NCBI GenBank assembly: GCA_023230485.1
Contig: JALNXG010000111.1
Span: 1-7,032 of the forward strand
Reading direction: 5' to 3'
Source of the DNA: Melioribacteraceae bacterium
GTDB lineage: Bacteria > Bacteroidota > Ignavibacteria > Ignavibacteriales > Melioribacteraceae
Length of the DNA: 7,032 bases
Position numbers and translations under genes: made by a program. Below the pieces are notes generated by a model. The model did no database searches. It was not told where the DNA came from and saw nothing but the letters and a program-made list of their open reading frames with translations. Of the stretch, positions 1 to 4,707 are shown piece after piece (the stretch's first letter is position 1; every line of letters starts with the position of its first letter).

Positions 1-38
1 CTGATGTTATTGATTATCTAAATAAATTTGAAAACTGA
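1..38 (+). CDS. 3' end of the 237-aa protein gene (duplicate of 6910-6947)
   Basis: This is the C-terminal tail of the gene that lies complete at 6234-6947, repeated here because the circle was cut inside it. Bases 1-2 finish an Ala codon, then the frame reads DVIDYLNKFEN and stops at TGA 36-38. It is not an independent gene. Confidence 0.9.
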   Translation, partial: DVIDYLNKFEN

Positions 39-90
39 AAAGATATTAATCTCTATCTATTACTCCAATATACAGTTATTCAGTTAATTA

Positions 91-112
91 AAACAGGGAT
101 TTTTCTCTGTTT
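91..112 (+). terminator. Hairpin after the integrase operon (possible terminator)
   Basis: A 9-bp stem (91-99 with 104-112, including one G-T pair) closes a TTTT loop, 53 nt past the stop codon of the 237-aa gene. It is the only hairpin between that gene and the HTH gene at 166. No T-run follows it (the next bases are AATCCCC), so it is not a canonical intrinsic terminator. It could act as an RNA 3'-end stabiliser or a weak terminator. The same hairpin is seen again at 7000-7021 in the duplicated end. Confidence 0.4.
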
Positions 113-139
113 AATCCCCGGTCATTTTCATATATATAC

Positions 140-171
140 TTGCATATTCTTAATAATTATGGAATATGCAA
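140..171. promoter_or_regulatory. 10-bp inverted repeat over the HTH gene start (likely operator)
   Basis: TTGCATATTC (140-149) and its perfect reverse complement GAATATGCAA (162-171) have centres 22 bp apart, about two helical turns, with a 12-bp AT-rich spacer. The right arm contains the ATG of the HTH gene (166-168). TATACTTG at 135-142 matches seven of eight positions of the Bacteroidota -7 box TAnnTTTG, which would place the dyad over the transcription start, but no clear -33 box is visible. Inferred role: an operator for a dimeric DNA-binding protein, most simply the adjacent HTH protein repressing itself. The outer TTGCA resembles the TTGCAA motif found elsewhere in the element. Confidence 0.6.
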
Positions 172-504
172 AATATGATTTTAACACCCGTCTCAGTTGA
201 GGAATTAGTCAATCTAATTGCGTGTGAAGTAGAAACACGAATACACAGGGTCGAACCCAAAGAACCGCCTCAGGATCGGATCAGTTTAGACGAAGCCTGT
301 TTGATTACTGGTTCATCCAAATCCCAGGTTTATAAATTATCAATGCTTAATGAGATCCCGCATCAAAAATTCGGGAAACGTCTGGTATTTTCCAGAAAGT
401 CATTAAATGAATGGATGGAAAAACGTACCATTTCCGCACCTGAAGCGGGTGACGTGATGACAGACAGGCTTGCGAAGTCTGCAAAAAAACACCTGAATAA
501 GTGA
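166..504 (+). CDS. Excisionase-like HTH DNA-binding protein (112 aa)
   Basis: This is a small DNA-binding protein of the MerR-like/excisionase type (HTH_17 style). The core lies at about residues 39-88. ISLDEACLITGSSKSQVYKL gives the helix-turn-helix, followed by the short wing (IPHQKFGKRLVF) and a closing helix (SRKSLNEWMEK) that are usual for this fold. Residues 8-30 form an amphipathic helix, and the C-terminus is Lys-rich (SAKKHLNK). Proteins of this type serve as recombination directionality factors or regulators in integrative elements. On the circle the gene lies downstream of the integrase and 237-aa genes and directly before the polymerase gene, which fits control of excision or replication. 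The start at 166 lies inside an inverted repeat; an alternative in-frame ATG is at 175. Autoregulation is inferred from the dyad. Function as a true excisionase is not shown by the sequence. Confidence 0.85.
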   Translation: MQNMILTPVSVEELVNLIACEVETRIHRVEPKEPPQDRISLDEACLITGSSKSQVYKLSMLNEIPHQKFGKRLVFSRKSLNEWMEKRTISAPEAGDVMTDRLAKSAKKHLNK

Positions 505-553
505 AAATATTAACTGGTTTATGGTTCAATGACAGAGGGCTTAATAATCTGTT

Positions 554-592
554 TAGTGTATTTATACAACTGTATATGAGTATGATACACTA
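554..592. promoter_or_regulatory. Nested dyad upstream of the polymerase gene
   Basis: An outer inverted repeat of 8 bp (TAGTGTAT 554-561 with ATACACTA 585-592) encloses an inner one, TATACA-AC-TGTATA at 563-576. The same half-site, TGTAT or its complement ATACA, therefore occurs four times in 39 bp (557, 564, 571, 585). Repeated half-sites on both strands suggest a cooperative operator or an initiator-binding array. The inner dyad could also fold as an RNA hairpin in the leader. Candidate ligands are the HTH protein just upstream or the polymerase itself. Confidence 0.5.
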
Positions 593-619
593 TAATATAA
601 GCAAGCGTAAAAGATATTA

Positions 620-657
620 TTGCAAAATGTTTGCAAGTTGGTCTGAGCTGTTTGCAA
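620..657. repeat. Three phased TTGCAA motifs before the polymerase gene
   Basis: TTGCAA occurs at 620-625, 631-636 and 652-657, so the steps are 11 and 21 bp, one and two helical turns. The last two share the longer form TGTTTGCAA (628 and 649). All three would lie on the same face of the helix, as iterons or repressor sites do. The same motif is found in attP (4587, 4842, 4869) and at 2291 and 2302. Confidence 0.55.
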
Positions 658-694
658 ATTTTGAAGGTTTTTCACAAATGAATAATTCAGAACA

Positions 695-2155
695 ATGGAT
701 CAGGTAAAAAAATATTATCAATTGATACCTGAAAAAGTATTTCAGAGCCTTAACACTATTGAAGATTTAATGAGGCCCGGAATTAAAGGATTTTCAATTG
801 ATAACCTGAAGGAAGTTATTTCAATAGTTGCCTGCCATGTGCGAAATGAAGTCGAACCCGCACAACTACAAATGAAATACATTAAAAAACTGGTTCCACA
901 AGGCGACAAATATTTATTAGGACTTATTCACCTGGGAATTATTCAAAGGTCAGGAATTGCGAGCGAAAAGCAAAAAATCAGTTATCTGTATAATTTTTCA
1001 CCAGAATATCAAAGCAAATACAAATCAATCCCGTTAAATAATGCCAAACTGATATTAAGGATTGAGAAAGCTCATGAGACATTCAGAAAAAAAGAGAGTG
1101 CAAAGTCAATCAGGGGACATTCAGAACAAACAAAATACCTGAAGCAATTAACTATTACAGACGGTTTCAACGAGTTTATAGAATCAACCTATTCAGCGGA
1201 AACAGATCAATATAATTCTGTTTTAGGATCAGCAACCAGAATAATTAACAAAGATATTTCTTATTCAGTTGATACAACGTCAGGCCGGTTTCATTCCAAT
1301 ATTACAAATATGGCTAAGGGATTAAGGCCGTTCTTAAGGATCAATGGCGAACCCCTTGTAAATATTGATATTAAGAACTCACAACCATATTTAAGCACAA
1401 TATTATTAACTGATCCGGGAAAGGTTTCATGGATGACTAAAAACCCTGCCTTTGCTATGTTGCTACAAACCTTAAATGTATCACTAAGTCAGGACGTTAA
1501 AATATATATTTCTTTAGTCATTTCCGGCCAGCTTTATGAGTATTTAATGAGCGAATTTTCAAAAGAAGGTTTGCACCTTACCAGAATAGAAACAAAAAGA
1601 CAAGTATTAAGGATCTTATTTGCCCGGAATCGGATGCCAAGAAATCCAATAAATGATACTGAAGTATTTATTTATAAGCTTACAGAAAAGGAAAAAAGAA
1701 AGAGAGAGGAATTTATAAGGGATTATCCAAAAATTAAAAAAACCAGGCAGATATTTATTAAGTTATTCCCGAAGGTTCACCGGATATTTTCAAAAGTAAG
1801 GGGACATGAGAAAGGGGACAAATTCCAAAACTTTAAAAGATTCGCAATTCTACTGCAAAGGATTGAATCTTATTTAATGCTCGATGTGATCTTAAAAAGG
1901 ATTTATAAAGAATTGCCGGGGACTATTGCGGTAACGGTTCATGATTCTATTATGACAGGGATATTAACGAATAATGTTGAGGCCGTCCACAAAATAATAA
2001 CTGAAGAGCTTACTTTTTTTGTAGGATTTGCACCCAAAATAGAAATTGAAGGTATTATAAAGGAGAATAAGGAAGAGGAGGAAAGGAATAAAGAAGAAAG
2101 GGAAAGAATCATCTATAACCAATATGTTGCTACAAACCTTGCAACTCTCAATTAA
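695..2155 (+). CDS. Divergent family A polymerase-like replication protein (486 aa)
   Basis: Probable nucleotidyltransferase that copies or primes the element. Residues 194-202 (TTSGRFHSN) match the T-x-T-G-R-L-S-S signature that precedes motif A in family A DNA polymerases. Motif A is D225 in VNIDIKNSQPYL. Motif B is R297-x3-K301-x7-F309-A310, the spacing of R-x3-K-x7-Y-G. Q388 sits in a helix like the conserved QG segment before motif C, and motif C is H416-D417 in VTVHDSIMTG. Order and approximate spacing agree with Pol I and with single-subunit RNA polymerases. Gln230 stands where DNA polymerases have the steric-gate Glu, and HDS recalls T7 RNA polymerase. Only about 190 residues precede this core, so 3'-5' exonuclease and 5'-nuclease domains are absent. 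Residues 60-110 (ending LLGLIHLGII...YLYNFSPEY) look like a winged helix. The C-terminus (456-475) is a charged E/K/R helix. The ATG at 695 is the first in frame and follows the motif-rich region. The family assignment is from motifs seen by eye; DNA versus RNA synthesis is open. Confidence 0.75.
   Translation: MDQVKKYYQLIPEKVFQSLNTIEDLMRPGIKGFSIDNLKEVISIVACHVRNEVEPAQLQMKYIKKLVPQGDKYLLGLIHLGIIQRSGIASEKQKISYLYNFSPEYQSKYKSIPLNNAKLILRIEKAHETFRKKESAKSIRGHSEQTKYLKQLTITDGFNEFIESTYSAETDQYNSVLGSATRIINKDISYSVDTTSGRFHSNITNMAKGLRPFLRINGEPLVNIDIKNSQPYLSTILLTDPGKVSWMTKNPAFAMLLQTLNVSLSQDVKIYISLVISGQLYEYLMSEFSKEGLHLTRIETKRQVLRILFARNRMPRNPINDTEVFIYKLTEKEKRKREEFIRDYPKIKKTRQIFIKLFPKVHRIFSKVRGHEKGDKFQNFKRFAILLQRIESYLMLDVILKRIYKELPGTIAVTVHDSIMTGILTNNVEAVHKIITEELTFFVGFAPKIEIEGIIKENKEEEERNKEERERIIYNQYVATNLATLN
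1456..1473 (+). repeat. 18-bp direct repeat, copy 1
   Basis: TATGTTGCTACAAACCTT occurs here inside the polymerase gene and again, identically, at 2123-2140 near its stop codon. The two copies are read in different frames: AMLLQTL here, YVATNL there. Protein repetition therefore does not explain the identity. An exact 18-mer pair is not expected by chance in 7 kb. Confidence 0.8.
2123..2140 (+). repeat. 18-bp direct repeat, copy 2
   Basis: This is the second identical copy of the 18-mer at 1456-1473, 667 bp downstream, encoding the last residues of the polymerase-like protein. A TTGCAA motif (2139-2144) starts in its last two bases. Recombination between the copies would delete motifs B and C of the polymerase. 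Confidence 0.8.
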
Positions 2156-2300
2156 TCAATGAAATGATAAATATATATTTTAGGCAAGCATCTGGTATGA
2201 AGACAGAGGGCTGAAAATGCTATTAAAAAGTATTACAAGATTGATAATAAGATAATAACAACATTTTAACGAACATTGTTAATAAGTCAATTGCAATATA
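2156..2300. other. Intergenic stretch between polymerase gene and operon
   Basis: No gene is supported here. The stretch contains the second GACAGAGGGCT 11-mer (2202-2212) and the first TTGCAA (2291-2296). No clear intrinsic terminator for the polymerase gene is visible, so transcription may run on into the next operon. Confidence 0.5.
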
Positions 2301-2333
2301 TTTGCAAACATTAGTAATAATTTACTACCTTTA
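2291..2333 (+). promoter_or_regulatory. Bacteroidota-type promoter with overlapping TTGCAA sites
   Basis: TTTG at 2301-2304 and TACCTTTA at 2326-2333 are separated by 21 bp. They match the -33 TTTG and -7 TAnnTTTG boxes known for Bacteroidota sigma factors, with the last base of the -7 box deviating. Transcription would start near 2340, giving a leader of only about 8 nt before the ATG at 2348. TTGCAA motifs at 2291 and 2302 are 11 bp apart and the second overlaps the -33 box, so a protein binding there would block RNA polymerase. This would drive the six-gene operon that ends at 4364. Confidence 0.6.
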
Positions 2334-2347
2334 CAGAAATAAATATT

Positions 2348-2644
2348 ATGAAAAAACAGTTTAAGGAAAGAGAAAAACGGTTAACAATACCTTTATACTT
2401 CTGGGATAATGAAGCATGGGTTACAGCGGAGAAATATCCTGAATTTACGGTTTTTACAGATCGCTGCCTGGCTGAAATTCTGGAAGTCAGTCCCATGCGT
2501 GTTTCAATGTGGAGGGCTGCAAATAAGATTCCACACACAATGGGGGGAAATTTTGCAATTTATAACTTAAGTCAGGTTATTCAGGCATTATTGAAAGCCG
2601 GTTATAGACAAGATGGACGGGCAGATAAAGGAGGTATATCATGA
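2348..2644 (+). CDS. Second small HTH DNA-binding protein (98 aa)
   Basis: First gene of the operon. Residues 36-82 carry a helix-turn-helix of the excisionase/MerR-like type: DRCLAEILEVSPMRVSMWRA, then IPHTMGGNFAIY as a wing-like hairpin and LSQVIQALLKAG as a final helix. The N-terminus (MKKQFKEREKRL) is basic and is followed by an aromatic-rich stretch, PLYFWDNEAW. It differs clearly from the 112-aa HTH protein, so the element has two such regulators. Its stop codon overlaps the next start by four bases (ATGA at 2641), implying coupled translation. A role as operon repressor acting on the TTGCAA-marked promoter just upstream, or as the directionality factor for the integrase, is inferred from position. 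Confidence 0.8.
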   Translation: MKKQFKEREKRLTIPLYFWDNEAWVTAEKYPEFTVFTDRCLAEILEVSPMRVSMWRAANKIPHTMGGNFAIYNLSQVIQALLKAGYRQDGRADKGGIS

Positions 2645-3369
2645 CACTACAATCCAAAAAATCTAATCTGATTGCGAGCCACGCAGACGGTCTGTCATCG
2701 AGAAAAGAAAATGTCGGGGACAAGGAAAAAAAACCTGAACCGTATTTTATTAATACTCGTTATTTGCACGATCTTATTGAAATTCATACCCGCGCACTAT
2801 CATTTTATAATGGCATGGCAGTATCTTATAAAACTTTGGAATTAGAGCCACTTACACCTGCGATTTTTCAGCAATTGGAATATAATGATCTGGCAGAGAT
2901 GAAACAGAAATATTTTGCCAGGATTGAATCTGAACTCGACAAAGCCGGGATAAAAAACGAACAGATCCGAATTAACATGAGGGAAGGAACGGATAAGCCC
3001 TGGCATGATTTTGTAACGAGTATAGAAAAAAACATAGGACTTATCGCAATGGTTCAATCGCACCAGCCAGATGTCAAAATAGACTTAAATAGTTATTCAA
3101 TCGAAAACGGGGAAATCATGTTTACAGAAGCAGACAAAGAAAAGATAAAGTTAAACCGGGCCAGCGTCTATCTTGACAGTGCAGCAAAAGAAAAATATGC
3201 AATGTTATGCCAAACAATTATAGGGGATCTGGCCAAACTGAGAATTATTTTGAAAGAAAATGGCATAAAGGAAACGTTTGGTTACGATGCAACTTTCAGA
3301 ATCGAAAATACACCGGAAGGGCAAATTGTTAGCTTCAATAAAGTAATCACAAACCACATACAATTCTGA
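2641..3369 (+). CDS. Protein of unknown function (242 aa), operon gene 2
   Basis: I do not recognise this protein. It has no signal peptide and no membrane segment, so it is probably cytoplasmic. The first 35 residues are polar, Lys-rich and likely disordered. Residues 36-135 and 170-215 appear helical with many charged residues (for example residues 80-105 around LAEMKQKYFARIESELDKAG), and the end (222-242) looks like beta strands. No catalytic motif, zinc ligand set or nucleotide-binding loop is visible. Its start overlaps the HTH gene stop (ATGA), a near-canonical GGAGG lies about 8 nt upstream (2630-2634), and the next gene begins 2 nt after its stop. Tight coupling suggests that it works together with, or in fixed amount to, its small neighbours. 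Confidence 0.8.
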   Translation: MTLQSKKSNLIASHADGLSSRKENVGDKEKKPEPYFINTRYLHDLIEIHTRALSFYNGMAVSYKTLELEPLTPAIFQQLEYNDLAEMKQKYFARIESELDKAGIKNEQIRINMREGTDKPWHDFVTSIEKNIGLIAMVQSHQPDVKIDLNSYSIENGEIMFTEADKEKIKLNRASVYLDSAAKEKYAMLCQTIIGDLAKLRIILKENGIKETFGYDATFRIENTPEGQIVSFNKVITNHIQF

Positions 3370-3371
3370 TT

Positions 3372-3545
3372 ATGACAAATTTACAGCATACATACATTAA
3401 GCAAAAGAATTTCGCACCTGGACCGACAAAGCCGAAAGAAGAGTTAATAAACAGGCCGTTACAGCTTCAGCATGGTACGGCAAAACAGACTTTCCCGAAA
3501 GCTGAAGCAGCATCAGGAATATTAAATACTAAAATAACAGAATGA
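3372..3545 (+). CDS. Small basic protein of unknown function (57 aa)
   Basis: This open frame begins ATG ACA AAT two bases after the stop of the 242-aa gene and ends TGA at 3543-3545. The product is polar and Lys/Gln/Pro-rich (KQKNFAPGPTKPKEE at residues 10-24), probably lacks a stable fold, and has no Cys or Trp. Support comes from position: it fills the gap exactly, and its stop overlaps the next start as ATGA, the same arrangement used twice elsewhere in the operon. No family is recognised. A small adaptor or nucleic-acid-associated peptide is possible but not demonstrated. Confidence 0.65.
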   Translation: MTNLQHTYIKQKNFAPGPTKPKEELINRPLQLQHGTAKQTFPKAEAASGILNTKITE

Positions 3546-3703
3546 TGGAAGATTTTGAAAATTTTGAAATTGATAGTGCAAGCGGTATAAATACCGACAT
3601 ATCCGGCTACCTGGATGATCGCTTTAATTATCCTGGCACGGATGGCACAAAACCAGTGCAGAGCGCATCCGGTTTTGATTCTTACTTAAACGATCGGTTC
3701 TAA
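3542..3703 (+). CDS. Small acidic protein with a duplicated YLxDRF motif (53 aa)
   Basis: The frame starts at ATG 3542, overlapping the stop of the 57-aa gene, and ends TAA 3701-3703. It starts MMEDFENFEID and is acidic over its N-terminal half. It contains an internal duplication: SASG (residues 12-15) followed by SGYLDDRF (21-28), then SASG (41-44) followed by SYLNDRF (47-53), the last residue being the C-terminal Phe. Such short acidic-aromatic tails are typical of peptide motifs that dock on a partner protein; the SSB C-terminal tail is a known example of the principle. The partner is unknown; candidates are host replication proteins or the element polymerase. The conserved-looking repeat and coupling argue that this frame is real. 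Confidence 0.65.
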   Translation: MMEDFENFEIDSASGINTDISGYLDDRFNYPGTDGTKPVQSASGFDSYLNDRF

Positions 3704-3741
3704 TAAACATTGATTTTTGAAAACAACAAAAATTAACAAAA

Positions 3742-4032
3742 ATGGGACTTCCAAAGGGTAAAACGAATAATAAGAGAGGACGGCCACCGGGACCGAACAA
3801 AGTTACAGGCGAATTGAGGGAACGGATTAAAACCTTTCTGGACGGAAATTTTGAAGTAATTGAAAAGGACTTTTTATCATTGGACCCTGAAAAACGGTTT
3901 GCGCTATATGAACGTTATCTGAAATTTTGCGTACCGCAATTACAACAAACCTCAGTTGATCTAAATATTGAAACAATGTCAGAAGCGGAACTGGATTTGA
4001 TTATTAGCAGAATATTAAAAGCGAAACAATGA
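3742..4032 (+). CDS. GRP-motif basic protein, DUF5681-like (96 aa)
   Basis: The N-terminus GLPKGKTNNKRGRPPGPNK (residues 2-20) is a basic, Gly/Pro-rich segment with a GRP core like an AT-hook, suited to the minor groove of AT-rich DNA. It is followed by a helical domain (VTGELRERIKTFLDGNFEVIEK, then DPEKRFALYERYLKFCVPQL). This layout is common in Bacteroidota phages and mobile elements, and resembles DUF5681 and proteins annotated near small terminase subunits; I base this on recognition, not on a search. The C-terminus (MSEAELDLIISRIL) is a short helix. The gene lies 38 nt after the 53-aa gene and overlaps the next start (ATGA at 4029). A DNA-binding role is likely. A packaging role would make the element a phage satellite, but this is speculative. 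Confidence 0.75.
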   Translation: MGLPKGKTNNKRGRPPGPNKVTGELRERIKTFLDGNFEVIEKDFLSLDPEKRFALYERYLKFCVPQLQQTSVDLNIETMSEAELDLIISRILKAKQ

Positions 4033-4364
4033 AAATGCAATTTTTAAAGGGAATTTCTAAAGAGATTAAAAAAGACTTTCTGGCAAAGCTGGCCAGCGGG
4101 AAATATACTTTAGGGCCGATTTATGACCGGCAGCCGGGATTAACTTTTGATTTGATGGAAAACGGTTTGTATAAATGCAAGACAGATCCCGACAGGATTT
4201 TAAGTAAAGAGGAAATTTGCAGCTTACAGGGGTTTATGATTGGTATAGACATAGTTAGTGACAAAGATCAGTTTTCAGGCGTAAAGCTTCCGGACTCGAT
4301 CATATTAATTCCGCACAATGAAGTTAGTTATTTAAACAGCTTATTAAAAGACAAACCAGTTTAA
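4029..4364 (+). CDS. Protein of unknown function (111 aa), last operon gene
   Basis: Not recognised. The start overlaps the stop of the GRP-motif gene by four bases, so translation is probably coupled; ATG at 4035 is an alternative. Residues 7-28 (KGISKEIKKDFLAKLASGKYT) form a basic helix. The rest looks like a small alpha/beta domain with a hydrophobic strand (FMIGIDIV) and another near the end (SIILIPH). No membrane segment, signal peptide or catalytic motif is seen. It is followed by the structured 3' region and the strong terminator at 4490-4527, which closes the operon. Confidence 0.75.
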   Translation: MKMQFLKGISKEIKKDFLAKLASGKYTLGPIYDRQPGLTFDLMENGLYKCKTDPDRILSKEEICSLQGFMIGIDIVSDKDQFSGVKLPDSIILIPHNEVSYLNSLLKDKPV

Positions 4365-4397
4365 AAGTGGTGTTAAAGATAGTTGCATACATAATTA

Positions 4398-4480
4398 AAA
4401 TATCCGGGCTGTTTTAAATCGGCACCCGGTGCGGGCTTGTAGTCGTTAACCAGACGGCCAGGCTCACTTTGAATAATGTT
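4398..4480 (+). ncRNA. GC-rich structured region before the terminator (candidate RNA element)
   Basis: Within the 539-bp gene-free stretch 4365-4903 this part is clearly richer in GC than its surroundings. It can form several hairpins: CCGGG...CCCGG, GCAC-CCG-GTGC, and a 5-bp stem with 7-nt loop (4442-4446 with 4454-4458, one G-T pair). It runs into the intrinsic terminator at 4490-4527. It may be a structured 3' UTR of the operon or a small RNA processed from it. No promoter of its own is evident and no known RNA family is recognised. A single-strand replication origin is another possibility. Confidence 0.35.
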
Positions 4481-4489
4481 CTGTGATTG

Positions 4490-4527
4490 GCGGTACATCG
4501 TAACAACTTACTTTGTACCGCTTTTTT
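4490..4527 (+). terminator. Strong intrinsic terminator closing the six-gene operon
   Basis: GCGGTACA (4490-4497) pairs perfectly with TGTACCGC (4514-4521) and is followed at once by six T residues (4522-4527). The loop can form a further short stem, GTAA (4500-4503) with TTAC (4508-4511). The orientation suits the + strand operon ending at 4364. It insulates the operon from the attachment site and the integrase gene. Confidence 0.9.
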
Positions 4528-4621
4528 ATTGTGGCCTTAAACAAATTATCAACAATATTGATTCAGAGTATTATATAGAATAGACCTGTTTGCAAATAGA
4601 TAGCAAATATTCGAAATAAAA

Positions 4622-4648
4622 AAGGAGCTAAACAGTGTTTAACTCCTT
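4622..4648 (-). terminator. Terminator downstream of the tRNA 3' half
   Basis: The arms at 4622-4633 and 4637-4648 pair over 12 positions with a single mismatch and a 3-nt loop. Read on the minus strand the stem ends CTCCTT and runs into a T-rich tract (complement of the A-run 4618-4623). It lies just after the 3' end of the tRNA-Pro fragment, on the same strand. After integration it would terminate the restored host tRNA transcript, so the element supplies both the 3' half and the terminator. Confidence 0.7.
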
Positions 4649-4660
4649 GATTTTCAATTG

Positions 4661-4707
<47 letters not shown>

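Larger units (their letters stand above)
1..123. repeat. Terminal redundancy, left copy (circle closure)
   Basis: These 123 bases are identical to the last 123 bases of the window (6910-7032). The repeat covers the last codons of the 237-aa gene and its downstream hairpin, so it respects no gene boundary. That is what an assembler leaves when it reads round a circular molecule. The true unit length is then 6,909 bp. A genuine long terminal repeat is the alternative, but it is less likely because no gene or end motif starts at the repeat edge. Confidence 0.93.
505..694. promoter_or_regulatory. Control region before the polymerase gene (candidate origin)
   Basis: This 190-bp stretch has no convincing gene but is dense in symmetric motifs. 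A nested set of dyads lies at 554-592 and three TTGCAA motifs at 620-657 (entered separately). It is AT-rich and directly precedes the only replication-type gene, as plasmid origins and rep promoters commonly do. An 11-mer GACAGAGGGCT (531-541) recurs at 2202-2212 in the next intergenic region, but that could be chance. Origin function is inference only. Confidence 0.45.

Noticed and set aside
501..707. 68-aa open frame with GTG start between the first HTH gene and the polymerase gene
   Set aside because: It runs through the nested dyads and the TTGCAA array, overlaps the polymerase start by 13 bp, has a composition unlike the neighbouring proteins, and depends on a GTG start. Regulatory DNA explains the region better.
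531..2212. 11-mer GACAGAGGGCT at 531-541 and 2202-2212, both in intergenic regions
   Set aside because: Several 11-mer pairs are expected by chance in 7 kb, and the flanking bases do not align well. The second copy has an in-frame stop just upstream, so a shared peptide is also unlikely.
2311..3063. Minus-strand open frames at 2311-2538 and 2842-3063, and similar ones at 347-529 and 5019-5210
   Set aside because: They are antisense to well-supported genes, with no domain, ribosome site or spacing that suggests use.
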